NCBI GenBank assembly: GCA_021324885.1
Contig: JAJPIF010000024.1
Location: 1 to 64,000, forward strand
Direction: 5' to 3'
From: Pseudomonadota bacterium
GTDB taxonomy: Bacteria > Desulfobacterota > Binatia > Binatales > Binataceae
DNA: 64,000 bases
The notes below the pieces were generated by a model. That model worked only from the letters and a program-made list of their open reading frames with translations, had not been told where the DNA came from and ran no database searches. The translations under genes were made by a program, and so were the position numbers. Positions 34,274-41,321 of this stretch are shown here, one piece after another (the stretch's first letter is position 1; each line of letters begins with the position of its first letter).

Positions 34274-35437
34274 CTATGTCTGTTGTTCCTCCTCGGCGTC
34301 GCTGACGACCTGAACGTCGAAATCGCGGGCCTGATCGATCAGCCGGCGGGTGAGCGAACGATTGAACAGGCGGTTGAGCAGCGTGGGGCGCGTGCGTCCG
34401 ACCATGATGCGGGTGATGCGCTTTTCGTGGGCGAAATCCAGCAGCGCCTTGACCACGTCCGGACCCTTGAGCCATTCAACCTGTGCCCCCATGTCGGCGG
34501 CCAGGTTGATCGAGTCAAGCAGGGCGCGGAAATCGCGGGTGCTGATCTTCTGTTTGGTTTCATCCGGGGTTTCGACGTGCACCGCGTACCAGTCCGTGTT
34601 GGCTTCGCCCGCCGCGCGGCTGGCCTTGCGCAGGAGCTGCATGCTGCTGTCCGGGCGCGAGGACAGGCAGACCATGATGCGCTCTTCTACGGCGGGTTGT
34701 CTTCCGCCTTCGCGCTTGACCATCTCGCGCTCTTCGCGTTTACGCCGCTGATCGCGGGCAACCTGCTGCAGCGCCAATTCACGCAGCGCGCCCAGATTGG
34801 CCGGCCGGAAGAAGTTCCTGAAAGCGTTTTCGATCTGCGCGGGGGGATAGATCTTTCCTTCGCGCAGGCGCTGGCGCAGCGCCTCAACCGAAATATCGAC
34901 ATCGATGATCTGGTCGGCGCGAGCAAGAAATGAGTCAGGTACGGTCTCGCGCACCTCGACGCCGGTAATGCGCTTGACGATGGGAGCGATGCTCTCCAAA
35001 TGCTGTACGTTGACCGCCGTGATGACGTTGATGCCGGCGGCGAGCAGTTCTTCGACATCCTGATAGCGTTTGGCGTGGCGCGAACCAGGTACGTTGGTGT
35101 GGGCCAGCTCATCGACGATAACGTATTCGGGCCGGCGTGCCTTGATGGCATCGAGATCCATCTCCTTGAGCGTCGCGCCGCGATAGGAAACCTCGCGCAG
35201 CGGCACCAATTCGAGGTCGCCGATTTGTGCGATGGTTTCCATCCGCTGGTGTGGCTCGATCAGGCCCAGGACGACATCATGGCCTTCGCGGCGCAACTGA
35301 TGCGCCTCTTCGAGCATCCGGTAGGTCTTGCCTACGCCCGCCGCGCCACCCAGATAAACCTTGAGCTTGCCCCTGGAGGCTTCGGCTTCCAGACCAAGGA
35401 ATGATTCAGGATCGCGGCGCTGGTCCTGGTCGGCCAT
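34274..35437 (-). CDS. short KdpD: N-terminal sensor plus Usp domain, no kinase
   Basis: A 387-residue protein equal to the cytoplasmic N-terminus of KdpD. Residues ~25-235 are the KdpD domain with Walker A YLGGAAGVGKTYRML and the signature VDELAHTNVPGSRHAKRYQD and NVITAVNVQHLESI. Residues ~255-380 are a universal-stress-protein domain (RIMVCLSSRPDSS, ITRIMVGRTRP). The membrane and histidine-kinase halves of normal KdpD (about 900 residues) are absent, and the gene stops cleanly. Neither kdpFABC nor kdpE is in the window. Short forms occur in some cyanobacteria; a regulatory or c-di-AMP-binding role is possible. Confidence 0.9.
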   Translation of the reverse strand: MADQDQRRDPESFLGLEAEASRGKLKVYLGGAAGVGKTYRMLEEAHQLRREGHDVVLGLIEPHQRMETIAQIGDLELVPLREVSYRGATLKEMDLDAIKARRPEYVIVDELAHTNVPGSRHAKRYQDVEELLAAGINVITAVNVQHLESIAPIVKRITGVEVRETVPDSFLARADQIIDVDISVEALRQRLREGKIYPPAQIENAFRNFFRPANLGALRELALQQVARDQRRKREEREMVKREGGRQPAVEERIMVCLSSRPDSSMQLLRKASRAAGEANTDWYAVHVETPDETKQKISTRDFRALLDSINLAADMGAQVEWLKGPDVVKALLDFAHEKRITRIMVGRTRPTLLNRLFNRSLTRRLIDQARDFDVQVVSDAEEEQQT

Positions 35438-35574
35438 CCCAAATCAGATCAGTGCCGCGAGGCGCGGTTTGTAAACGGCTTCATCTCAACCCCGATTCAA
35501 CCTTAATTGTGTGAGGCTGTCCACGCGGCCGATCGCCCCTGGCGCCGCGCGAGTTTGTGAGAGAAAGGCGGCTG

Positions 35575-35608
35575 GCACCGCCGCTGCGAACGGCGGCAGC
35601 GGCGGTGC
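35575..35608 (-). terminator. terminator hairpin after DUF1329 gene A
   Basis: A perfect 13-bp inverted repeat (35575-35587 and 35596-35608, arm GCACCGCCGCTGC) with an 8-nt loop starts 12 nt past the stop of the minus-strand gene ending at 35620. A pyrimidine-rich stretch (CCTTTCTCTC) follows on the minus strand. It probably ends the DUF1329 gene run. Confidence 0.75.
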
Positions 35609-35619
35609 GTACGGATTTT

Positions 35620-36945
35620 CTACTGCAGGATACGGTCGAGTCCGCCGGGCGAACTGAGGACCGCGACGTCCCGGTACGGCCCCGGTACCTGATCGTCGAT
35701 GGTGGGGCGCGTCGCCCAACCGATCGTGGTGTGCGAGTTCTGAAAGTCGATCATCTGGGGCGCGGAGTAACCGTCAAGGAACAGGAACGGGCTACCGTGA
35801 AACTCAAGCGGCGCGTACTTGTTCCAGCCGAACTTCCACAATTTCCCCTCGTTGTCATATTCGTCAATCATCATTGGCACCCAGGTCTCGCGATCCACGT
35901 AAAAGACCCGGTGGGAGAAGCAATACGGCCCCATTGTCGGCATCCATCGCAAGTCGATTATATCCATGGTGCGAGGCTCGAAATGCCCGGTTCCCGCTTT
36001 CGGCCAGCCAGGAAATGCTCCGCTGGTCGGGTCAGAAATGCCGACGTATGCCTTCGCGTTGAACGCCTGGTCCGGATCCTGAACGTTCGTCAGGACTTTC
36101 TTCTCGCCCAGGAAGGCCACCTCGAAGTACGGCGGATTCCACGCGTTGTCGTCCTGCACCCAGTCGGTGCCCAGGATCGGCGAGCATCGCGCGGCGCTCG
36201 ACAGGCGCAGCGATCGCCGCAGCGAGGGGAGAAAGACGTAGGTCTCGGGAACCCGGGTTGGATTGTCGGGCTGCGACTGCAATTGCGTGGTGTACTTGGA
36301 CTGCTCCGGCTCCAGCACCATGAAACGCGAGACATAAAACATCCCGCCGGCATACGGCATGTTGACCGGCATGCCCGGTTCGCTCAGATGGGAAAGCTGG
36401 AAGAAGCTGTCGTCACTGGTGTTCTGAGTGCGATTGCCGTACTTGTCAACCAGCCATCCGTCGGACAGCGAATGCATGTTGAACGGACGCAGCGGCGTCC
36501 AGGCGTTGTACATGATCTCGATCCCTTCGGTGGGTCCGGAGGGGTTCGGGAACGGCGGACCTGCCACCCAGTTGTGCATGATGTAACCGCCTTGCGCGGT
36601 GCGCTCCAGACGGGTCTGGCCGCCGTACCTTTCGCCGTCTTCCTTCCACTTCTGCGGCATCGCGAAGTGCGTCGTTGGTTTCACCACGATCGTGTATTCG
36701 GGGTCCGCGGTAACGTGGAACTGATAGGCGCCGCTAAAAGCCGCCCACAGGCTCACCGGGAGAAAACTTTTGTACTTCTGCCAGTTCGCGATGGTAATCC
36801 GGGTTCCCGGCGCAACGGTAGCGGCCGAACTCGCGTCCGTCAGGTTACGATAGTTCTGTTCGTTCCACTTCATCTGCGCACTCGCGATTCCGGCAGCCCA
36901 AAACAGGCATGACGCCAGGCACACGAATGCTATCGATCTTTTCAT
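35620..36945 (-). CDS. DUF1329 secreted envelope protein (copy A)
   Basis: A 441-residue exported protein with a signal peptide (MKRSIAFVCLASCLFWAAG, cleavage after ASA). It carries DUF1329 features: QNYRNLTDASSAATVAPGTRI-like start, PFPNPSGPTEG, the Arg/Cys core SLRRSLRLSSAARCSP, and a WVPMMIDEYDNEGKLWK-like segment. The family has a LolB-like outer-membrane lipoprotein-sorting fold and often sits beside DUF1302 and RND genes. This copy is the most divergent of the three here and has no small partner gene. GGGGAA precedes the ATG. It is last of the run, 77 nt after copy B. Confidence 0.9.
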   Translation of the reverse strand: MKRSIAFVCLASCLFWAAGIASAQMKWNEQNYRNLTDASSAATVAPGTRITIANWQKYKSFLPVSLWAAFSGAYQFHVTADPEYTIVVKPTTHFAMPQKWKEDGERYGGQTRLERTAQGGYIMHNWVAGPPFPNPSGPTEGIEIMYNAWTPLRPFNMHSLSDGWLVDKYGNRTQNTSDDSFFQLSHLSEPGMPVNMPYAGGMFYVSRFMVLEPEQSKYTTQLQSQPDNPTRVPETYVFLPSLRRSLRLSSAARCSPILGTDWVQDDNAWNPPYFEVAFLGEKKVLTNVQDPDQAFNAKAYVGISDPTSGAFPGWPKAGTGHFEPRTMDIIDLRWMPTMGPYCFSHRVFYVDRETWVPMMIDEYDNEGKLWKFGWNKYAPLEFHGSPFLFLDGYSAPQMIDFQNSHTTIGWATRPTIDDQVPGPYRDVAVLSSPGGLDRILQ

Positions 36946-37022
36946 AATCGTTCCCCTGTTGGTTTTCTTCCTTTGGTCCCGGCAAACAGAGCCAAAACCA
37001 TCCGAGCAGGCCTGTTCCCGAT

Positions 37023-38351
37023 TTACTGCATCACCTGGTCCATCCCGGCCGGTGTCCCCCAGCGGTCGTAATTGTCGTATTCCGCGGCATCCTGGTCGAT
37101 CTGGCCGCCGCTTTGTATGTCAAACGTCATATGGAGGTTCTGCACGTCCCAGAACGTGTATTCACCATCACCGGGACCGCCCGCTCCGGTACATACGTCG
37201 CCGTTGGTGCCGGGCAGTGGCATCGGGCGGTAAATTGAAGGTCCGGTCTTCCAGAGCTTGAGTCCGGAGTCGTACAGGTCCATCCAAATCGGCTGCCATG
37301 TCTCCTTATCGATGTATGCCATCCGGCTGCCGTAACAATAGCCAGCCTGCATCGAGGGTACGCGCCGGATATCCAGCACCGCCACGGGGCGAACCTGCCA
37401 GACCACGGCGTTGGGACCGGGATAATACAAGGGCTTGAAGTAGTTATTTTTGTCGGTGTAACCCTCTACCGGGTAGCCAACAAGGATTTTCTTGTAACCC
37501 AGGAAACGCGCCTGAAAAATCGGCGGCTGCAGGTTCATCGAACGTTCGTCGTCCTGCGTGTAATCGCTGCCGACCAGAGGCGAGCAGCGCGCCGCGGTAG
37601 TCAGGCGCAGCGAGCGTCGCAACGACGGAACGAACACGTAGGACTCGGGCAAATCCGCCGGATCATCGTGGAAGATCTGCAGAGAATTGACGTATTTGGA
37701 CTGCTCCGGCTCCATGATGACGTTGTTCTGGGTGAGAAAGACGTTCGGTGTATTGGTTGGAATCGTAATCGGCTTGCCCGGGTCGCTGACGTGCCGGATC
37801 TTGAAATTTACCTCCCTGACCTCGTTGACGTATTTATTGCCGTACCGATCCATGCCGAAACCCAGCTTGGCATACGTAGTAATGAGGTATGGGATATAGG
37901 CGTAATATTCATTGTAAAGAATCTGGATACCGGCCAGCGGACCGCTGGGATTCGGGAATGGCGCCCCCGCGACGTAGCCTTTGATCTCATAGCCACCATA
38001 CGAGGATTTTACGAGGGAAACCTGATTGGCATACTTTTCCGTATCCGCCTGATATTGTTTGGGGAGCGGCGTCGGAGTTGTGGCTACCACCTTCATTTGC
38101 GCATCGGCCGGCAGGCGCCAGAAAAATTTGCCGGCCCATATATCCTGCATCCCAACCGGCATAAAGTCCTTGTACTGCTGCCAGTTCTGCATCGTGATCA
38201 TCGTTCCCGGCGGGATGGTTCTGGCGGAATCCGAAGGGATCAGCGTGCTGTACGCTTGTTCGCTCCATGGTACCGCCTGGGCTCCGGCGATAGCCGGACA
38301 CAATACACAGATTGCAGTCACCACTAACAATAGTGCTTTGATTCTTCTCAT
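37023..38351 (-). CDS. DUF1329 secreted envelope protein (copy B)
   Basis: A 442-residue exported protein with signal peptide MRRIKALLLVVTAICVLCPA (cleavage near AGA). Diagnostic stretches include APFPNPSGPLAG, LEPEQ-like MEPEQSKYVNSLQIFHDDP, PSLRRSLRLTTAARCSP and VGSDYTQDDERSMNLQPP. It is nearly the same as copy C (39122) through the middle, so the two are recent duplicates. The start has GAGG close upstream. It is preceded at 121 nt by the small secreted protein gene at 38473 and followed by copy A, suggesting one transcript. The function is unknown; lipid or hydrophobic-substrate handling in the envelope is the usual guess. Confidence 0.92.
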   Translation of the reverse strand: MRRIKALLLVVTAICVLCPAIAGAQAVPWSEQAYSTLIPSDSARTIPPGTMITMQNWQQYKDFMPVGMQDIWAGKFFWRLPADAQMKVVATTPTPLPKQYQADTEKYANQVSLVKSSYGGYEIKGYVAGAPFPNPSGPLAGIQILYNEYYAYIPYLITTYAKLGFGMDRYGNKYVNEVREVNFKIRHVSDPGKPITIPTNTPNVFLTQNNVIMEPEQSKYVNSLQIFHDDPADLPESYVFVPSLRRSLRLTTAARCSPLVGSDYTQDDERSMNLQPPIFQARFLGYKKILVGYPVEGYTDKNNYFKPLYYPGPNAVVWQVRPVAVLDIRRVPSMQAGYCYGSRMAYIDKETWQPIWMDLYDSGLKLWKTGPSIYRPMPLPGTNGDVCTGAGGPGDGEYTFWDVQNLHMTFDIQSGGQIDQDAAEYDNYDRWGTPAGMDQVMQ

Positions 38352-38472
38352 GGTCGGCCTCGCTAAATTTTAGAATTTTCCAAGTAGTGAAACGGCAGCG
38401 GAGTGAAAAACCCACTGCCAACCTGTCCGTACGCATCAAATGTAAGGGAGACCCGGATCTGCCGGGCCGAAA

Positions 38473-38817
38473 CTAGTGGCCGTCAGGTTCGGCCGACACG
38501 ATACGGCGTAGTATCCGGCCCGTCCAGAACAGACCCGGCGCAATAAAGGCGCGCTGAGACGCCGGAGAAGCGGGCGGCGTCAAAGTGAAATCGCTTTCCG
38601 TAAGCGTGATCCCGCAATCCTGGGGAGCTTGAATATCACTCGCGCCGCTGGGAACCTCCAACGTCACATGGCGGCTCGAAGCCCCTCTGGCAGCGGATAA
38701 GGATGAGCAGGGGACGAGGCTGATCGATCCCAGGGAGCGTACTCCGCGCACACCCGCGAGTGCCGCGAAGCTCGCCAGCAGAAATGACGTGGTGAATAGC
38801 TTGATGCGCCGTCTCAT
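38473..38817 (-). CDS. small secreted protein with C-terminal RRIVSAEPDGH motif (copy 1)
   Basis: A 114-residue protein with a signal peptide (MRRRIKLFTTSFLLASFAAL) and no lipobox. The mature part is about 85 residues, Ser/Pro-rich, and ends LFWTGRILRRIVSAEPDGH. A paralogue at 40564 ends almost identically (FWFGRIRRIVSAEPDGH) and shares KL-TTS-LL-SF in the leader and a VTLEV/TVLEV patch. Each of the two genes lies directly upstream of a DUF1329 copy. A few upstream residues (from 38829) are possible, but ATG 38817 starts the leader. I do not recognise the family; the strictly kept C-terminus suggests a binding or anchoring role. Confidence 0.75.
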   Translation of the reverse strand: MRRRIKLFTTSFLLASFAALAGVRGVRSLGSISLVPCSSLSAARGASSRHVTLEVPSGASDIQAPQDCGITLTESDFTLTPPASPASQRAFIAPGLFWTGRILRRIVSAEPDGH

Positions 38818-38911
38818 GGTTGACGCCAAATCCCCAGCGTCCGTCAGCGTGTCTAAAAATCACGCTGCTAAAAAACACAGACTCTGACTAATACATCAAA
38901 CCACTAGACCA

Positions 38912-38941
38912 AAGCCTGTCACAAAGTGATGGGTTGAGCAA
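38912..38941 (-). promoter_or_regulatory. conserved element TTGCTCAA-N10-TGTG-N2-AGGCTT (copy 1)
   Basis: On the minus strand the sequence TTGCTCAA, 10 nt, TGTG, 2 nt, AGGCTT lies 94 nt before the start of the small gene at 38817. The same words with identical spacing occur 87 nt before the paralogous gene at 40917. The spacers differ, so selection on the words is plausible. It may be a binding site, a promoter or a structured leader. Confidence 0.55.
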
Positions 38942-39055
38942 CAGATTTGAGAAGGGTGCATTACAGGGTTTGCGAAGGGGAGGTTGCGCCTCGGCTCGGA
39001 GCAGCACTAACCGCGGCGCGAACCACGCCCATTGGAGGTCCGGGCGCAGAAAATC

Positions 39056-39087
39056 GGGTCCTGACGGCGCAACTGCCGCCAGGACCC
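39056..39087 (-). terminator. terminator hairpin after DUF1329 copy C
   Basis: Arms GGGTCCTG (39056-39063) and CAGGACCC (39080-39087), extended past one mismatch by CGGC/GCCG around a 6-nt loop. On the minus strand it is followed by GATTTTC, giving a short U-run. It starts 34 nt after the stop of the gene ending at 39122. Confidence 0.7.
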
Positions 39088-39121
39088 GCAATCACGATGT
39101 TATGGATGATGCGAGCGGATC

Positions 39122-40450
39122 TTACTGCATGATTTCGTCCATACCGCTCGGAGTTCCCCAGCGGGTGTAATTGTCGAATCTGCCGGCATCCTGATTGATT
39201 TCTCCCCCGTTCTGTATATCCAGCGTCAGGTGATTATTCTGAATATCCCAGAAGGTGTAGATGCCGTCTCCGGGACCCCCGGCACCGGTGGAAACGTCGC
39301 CGTCGGTGCCCGGAATCGGCATCGGCCGGTAAACCGAAGGGCCGATTTTCCACAGATGCATTCCGGAGTCGTACAGGTCCATCCAGACAGGCTGCCACGT
39401 TTGTTTGTCGATGTATGCCATCCGGGTGCCATAGCAGTACCCGGCGCTCATCGAAGGTACGCGCCTGATATCCAGCACCGCGACCGGCCGGACCTGCCAA
39501 ATCACCGCGTTGGGGCTGGGGAAATACAGCGGCGGGTAGTAGTTGGCCGTGTCGATGTAGCCCGGCTCAGGATAGCCTACGAGGATCTTCTTATAGCCAA
39601 GAAAGCGCGCCTGAAAAATCGGCGGCTGCAGATTCATCGAACGCTCATCGTCCTGGGTGTAGTCGCTGCCGACCAGCGGCGAACATCGCGCTGCGGTGGT
39701 CAGGCGAATGGACCGGCGCAGCGATGGAACGAAGACGTAAGATTCGGGCAAATCAGCCGGATTATCATGGAAGATCTGAAGCGAATTAACGTATTTGGAC
39801 TGCTCTGGTTCCATGATGACGTTGTTCTGAGTGAGGAAGACATTGGCCGTGTCGGGGATATCGACCGGTTTGCCCGGGTCGCTGAGATGCTTGACCTTGA
39901 AGTTAACCTCCCGCACTTCCTGGACGTACTTGTTTCCAAATCTGTCCATGCTAAAGCCCAGCTTGGCGTACGTCGTAATCACGTATGGAATATACGCATA
40001 ATATTCGTTGTACATGATCTCATCGCCGGCATCGGGTCCGCTTGGATGGGGAAACGGCACTCCGGCGACGTACCCGCCGATGTCGTGGCCGCCGTCCGGG
40101 TTTTTAATCAACTTTACCTGATTTGAATACTTTTCAGTATCTGCTTGATATTTCCTGGGCAGCGGTGTGGACGTGGTTTTTCCCACTACTATTTGCGCAT
40201 TGGCGGGTAGCTTCCAGAAGAATTTACCCGCCCACAGCTCCTGCATTCCAACCGGCATAAATTCCTTATATTTCTGCCAGTTCTGCGCCGTGATGACCGT
40301 TCCAGGCGCGATCGTTGCGGGTGAATTCCCCGAAGCCAGACTGTCGTAGTTTGACTCGCTCCAGGCTATTGGCTGGGCCTTGGCCACGCCGGTGCAGCAT
40401 AACCACACCGTCGCCACCGCGGCGAGCACAAACGGCTTTGTCCTTTTCAT
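39122..40450 (-). CDS. DUF1329 secreted envelope protein (copy C)
   Basis: A 442-residue exported protein with signal peptide MKRTKPFVLAAVATVWLCCT (cleavage after AKA). It keeps GVPFPHPSGPDAG, MEPEQSKYVNSLQIFHDNP, PSLRRSIRLTTAARCSP and SDYTQDDERSMNLQPPIF, and is close to copy B over most of its length. The frame is open to 40501, but ATG 40450 follows GAGGAG with good spacing and starts the leader. It is preceded at 113 nt by the second small secreted protein gene and followed by a terminator hairpin, so that pair is its own transcription unit. Confidence 0.92.
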   Translation of the reverse strand: MKRTKPFVLAAVATVWLCCTGVAKAQPIAWSESNYDSLASGNSPATIAPGTVITAQNWQKYKEFMPVGMQELWAGKFFWKLPANAQIVVGKTTSTPLPRKYQADTEKYSNQVKLIKNPDGGHDIGGYVAGVPFPHPSGPDAGDEIMYNEYYAYIPYVITTYAKLGFSMDRFGNKYVQEVREVNFKVKHLSDPGKPVDIPDTANVFLTQNNVIMEPEQSKYVNSLQIFHDNPADLPESYVFVPSLRRSIRLTTAARCSPLVGSDYTQDDERSMNLQPPIFQARFLGYKKILVGYPEPGYIDTANYYPPLYFPSPNAVIWQVRPVAVLDIRRVPSMSAGYCYGTRMAYIDKQTWQPVWMDLYDSGMHLWKIGPSVYRPMPIPGTDGDVSTGAGGPGDGIYTFWDIQNNHLTLDIQNGGEINQDAGRFDNYTRWGTPSGMDEIMQ

Positions 40451-40563
40451 AGTTCTCCTCTCTGTGGTGTTCTCCAACGTAATAGAGACAGAAACGGCCA
40501 CCCACCCGGCCGGTGGGTCGACCTCAAATGCAAGCGGCTCATCGTTGTCGCGCGCGGAGGATG

Positions 40564-40917
40564 CTAATGTCCGTCAGGTTCGGCGGAAACGATCCGGCGA
40601 ATTCGCCCGAACCAGAACGGCCCGAGCGCAAGCAAGACGTGCTCGCGCATCGGCGAATCCGGAGGCGCGAAGACCTGATTTGACGCCGAGACAAAATCGC
40701 GGGACATGCTGCGGGACACGAGCGGAGACTCGACATTTCCAATTCCGCCGGCTACCTCCAGCACCGTGTGGCGAACCAGCGAGGCAGCCGCGCCGGATGA
40801 TACGCGCACATCATTGGACCCCGTCGAGAACCGGGCGTGTACTGCGCGGGGGCCTTCGAGTACCAGGAAAGAGATCAGCAACACCGAGGTGGTGATCAAT
40901 TTCAGGGTTCTGCTCAT
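40564..40917 (-). CDS. small secreted protein with C-terminal RRIVSAEPDGH motif (copy 2)
   Basis: A 117-residue paralogue of the protein at 38473. The leader is MSRTLKLITTSVLLISFLVL (cleavage near VHA). The mature chain holds a RHTVLEVAGG patch and ends LGPFWFGRIRRIVSAEPDGH. The frame is open to 41061, but ATG 40917 begins the signal peptide. The middle of the two paralogues has diverged while the last 17 residues have not. It is the first gene of a pair with DUF1329 copy C. A conserved upstream element lies at 41005-41034. Function is unknown. Confidence 0.75.
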   Translation of the reverse strand: MSRTLKLITTSVLLISFLVLEGPRAVHARFSTGSNDVRVSSGAAASLVRHTVLEVAGGIGNVESPLVSRSMSRDFVSASNQVFAPPDSPMREHVLLALGPFWFGRIRRIVSAEPDGH

Positions 40918-41004
40918 TTTAGTTACGATAAAGGCCACCTGGCGGCGTTCTTTCCAGAACTGACTATTCGGACGCCCGCACTGATTACTTGACGCTAATG
41001 TATC

Positions 41005-41034
41005 AAGCCTTCCACAGATTGAATGTTTGAGCAA
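41005..41034 (-). promoter_or_regulatory. conserved element TTGCTCAA-N10-TGTG-N2-AGGCTT (copy 2)
   Basis: Minus-strand copy of the element described at 38912, with the same word order and spacing, 87 nt before the small gene start at 40917. The nearby minus-strand words TTGATACATTAG here and TTTGATGTATTAG at copy 1 are also alike. Confidence 0.55.
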
Positions 41035-41136
41035 TATGTTTGCTTGTCCGCCATCCAGCAATCCTGGCCCGGAGCCGTCCGAACAAACGGTTTACCCGCT
41101 TATCGCATGTGCGGTCCTTTGAGATCCTCTATCATT

Positions 41137-41289
41137 TCATAAGCTTGCCGATCGCACTTCACGATCTCGACCACCGAGCCGACCGCTGGCAGCAGCCGCA
41201 GCGACGGCGAGATTTACCACGACGAACTCGCGCTTATCGATCTGGTGGAACCGCTTGATTTTGACTCCCTGATGCGTGTCGAGCATCAT
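41137..41289 (-). CDS. possible 50-residue protein downstream of the efflux pump
   Basis: A short frame, starting at tandem ATG codons at 41289 and 41286, encodes a peptide with a polar first half (DTHQGVKIKRFHQIDKREF) and a small hydrophobic/alanine stretch (VVVNLAVAAAAASG). It lies 32 nt after the EmrB-like gene on the same strand. The composition is plausible for a protein, but there is no strong ribosome site and no family I know. It may be a chance frame. Confidence 0.2.
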   Translation of the reverse strand: MMLDTHQGVKIKRFHQIDKREFVVVNLAVAAAAASGRLGGRDREVRSASL

Positions 41290-41321
41290 TTCACCGGCTT
41301 CGCGCAGGCCGCGGAGCGGAA

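Larger units (their letters stand above)
38818..39121. other. intergenic region between DUF1329 copy C and small secreted gene 1
   Basis: 304 nt with no convincing ORF. It holds the terminator-like hairpin of copy C (39056-39087) and, closer to the small gene, the conserved element at 38912-38941 that also occurs upstream of the second small gene. The promoter of the downstream pair should lie here. Confidence 0.6.
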
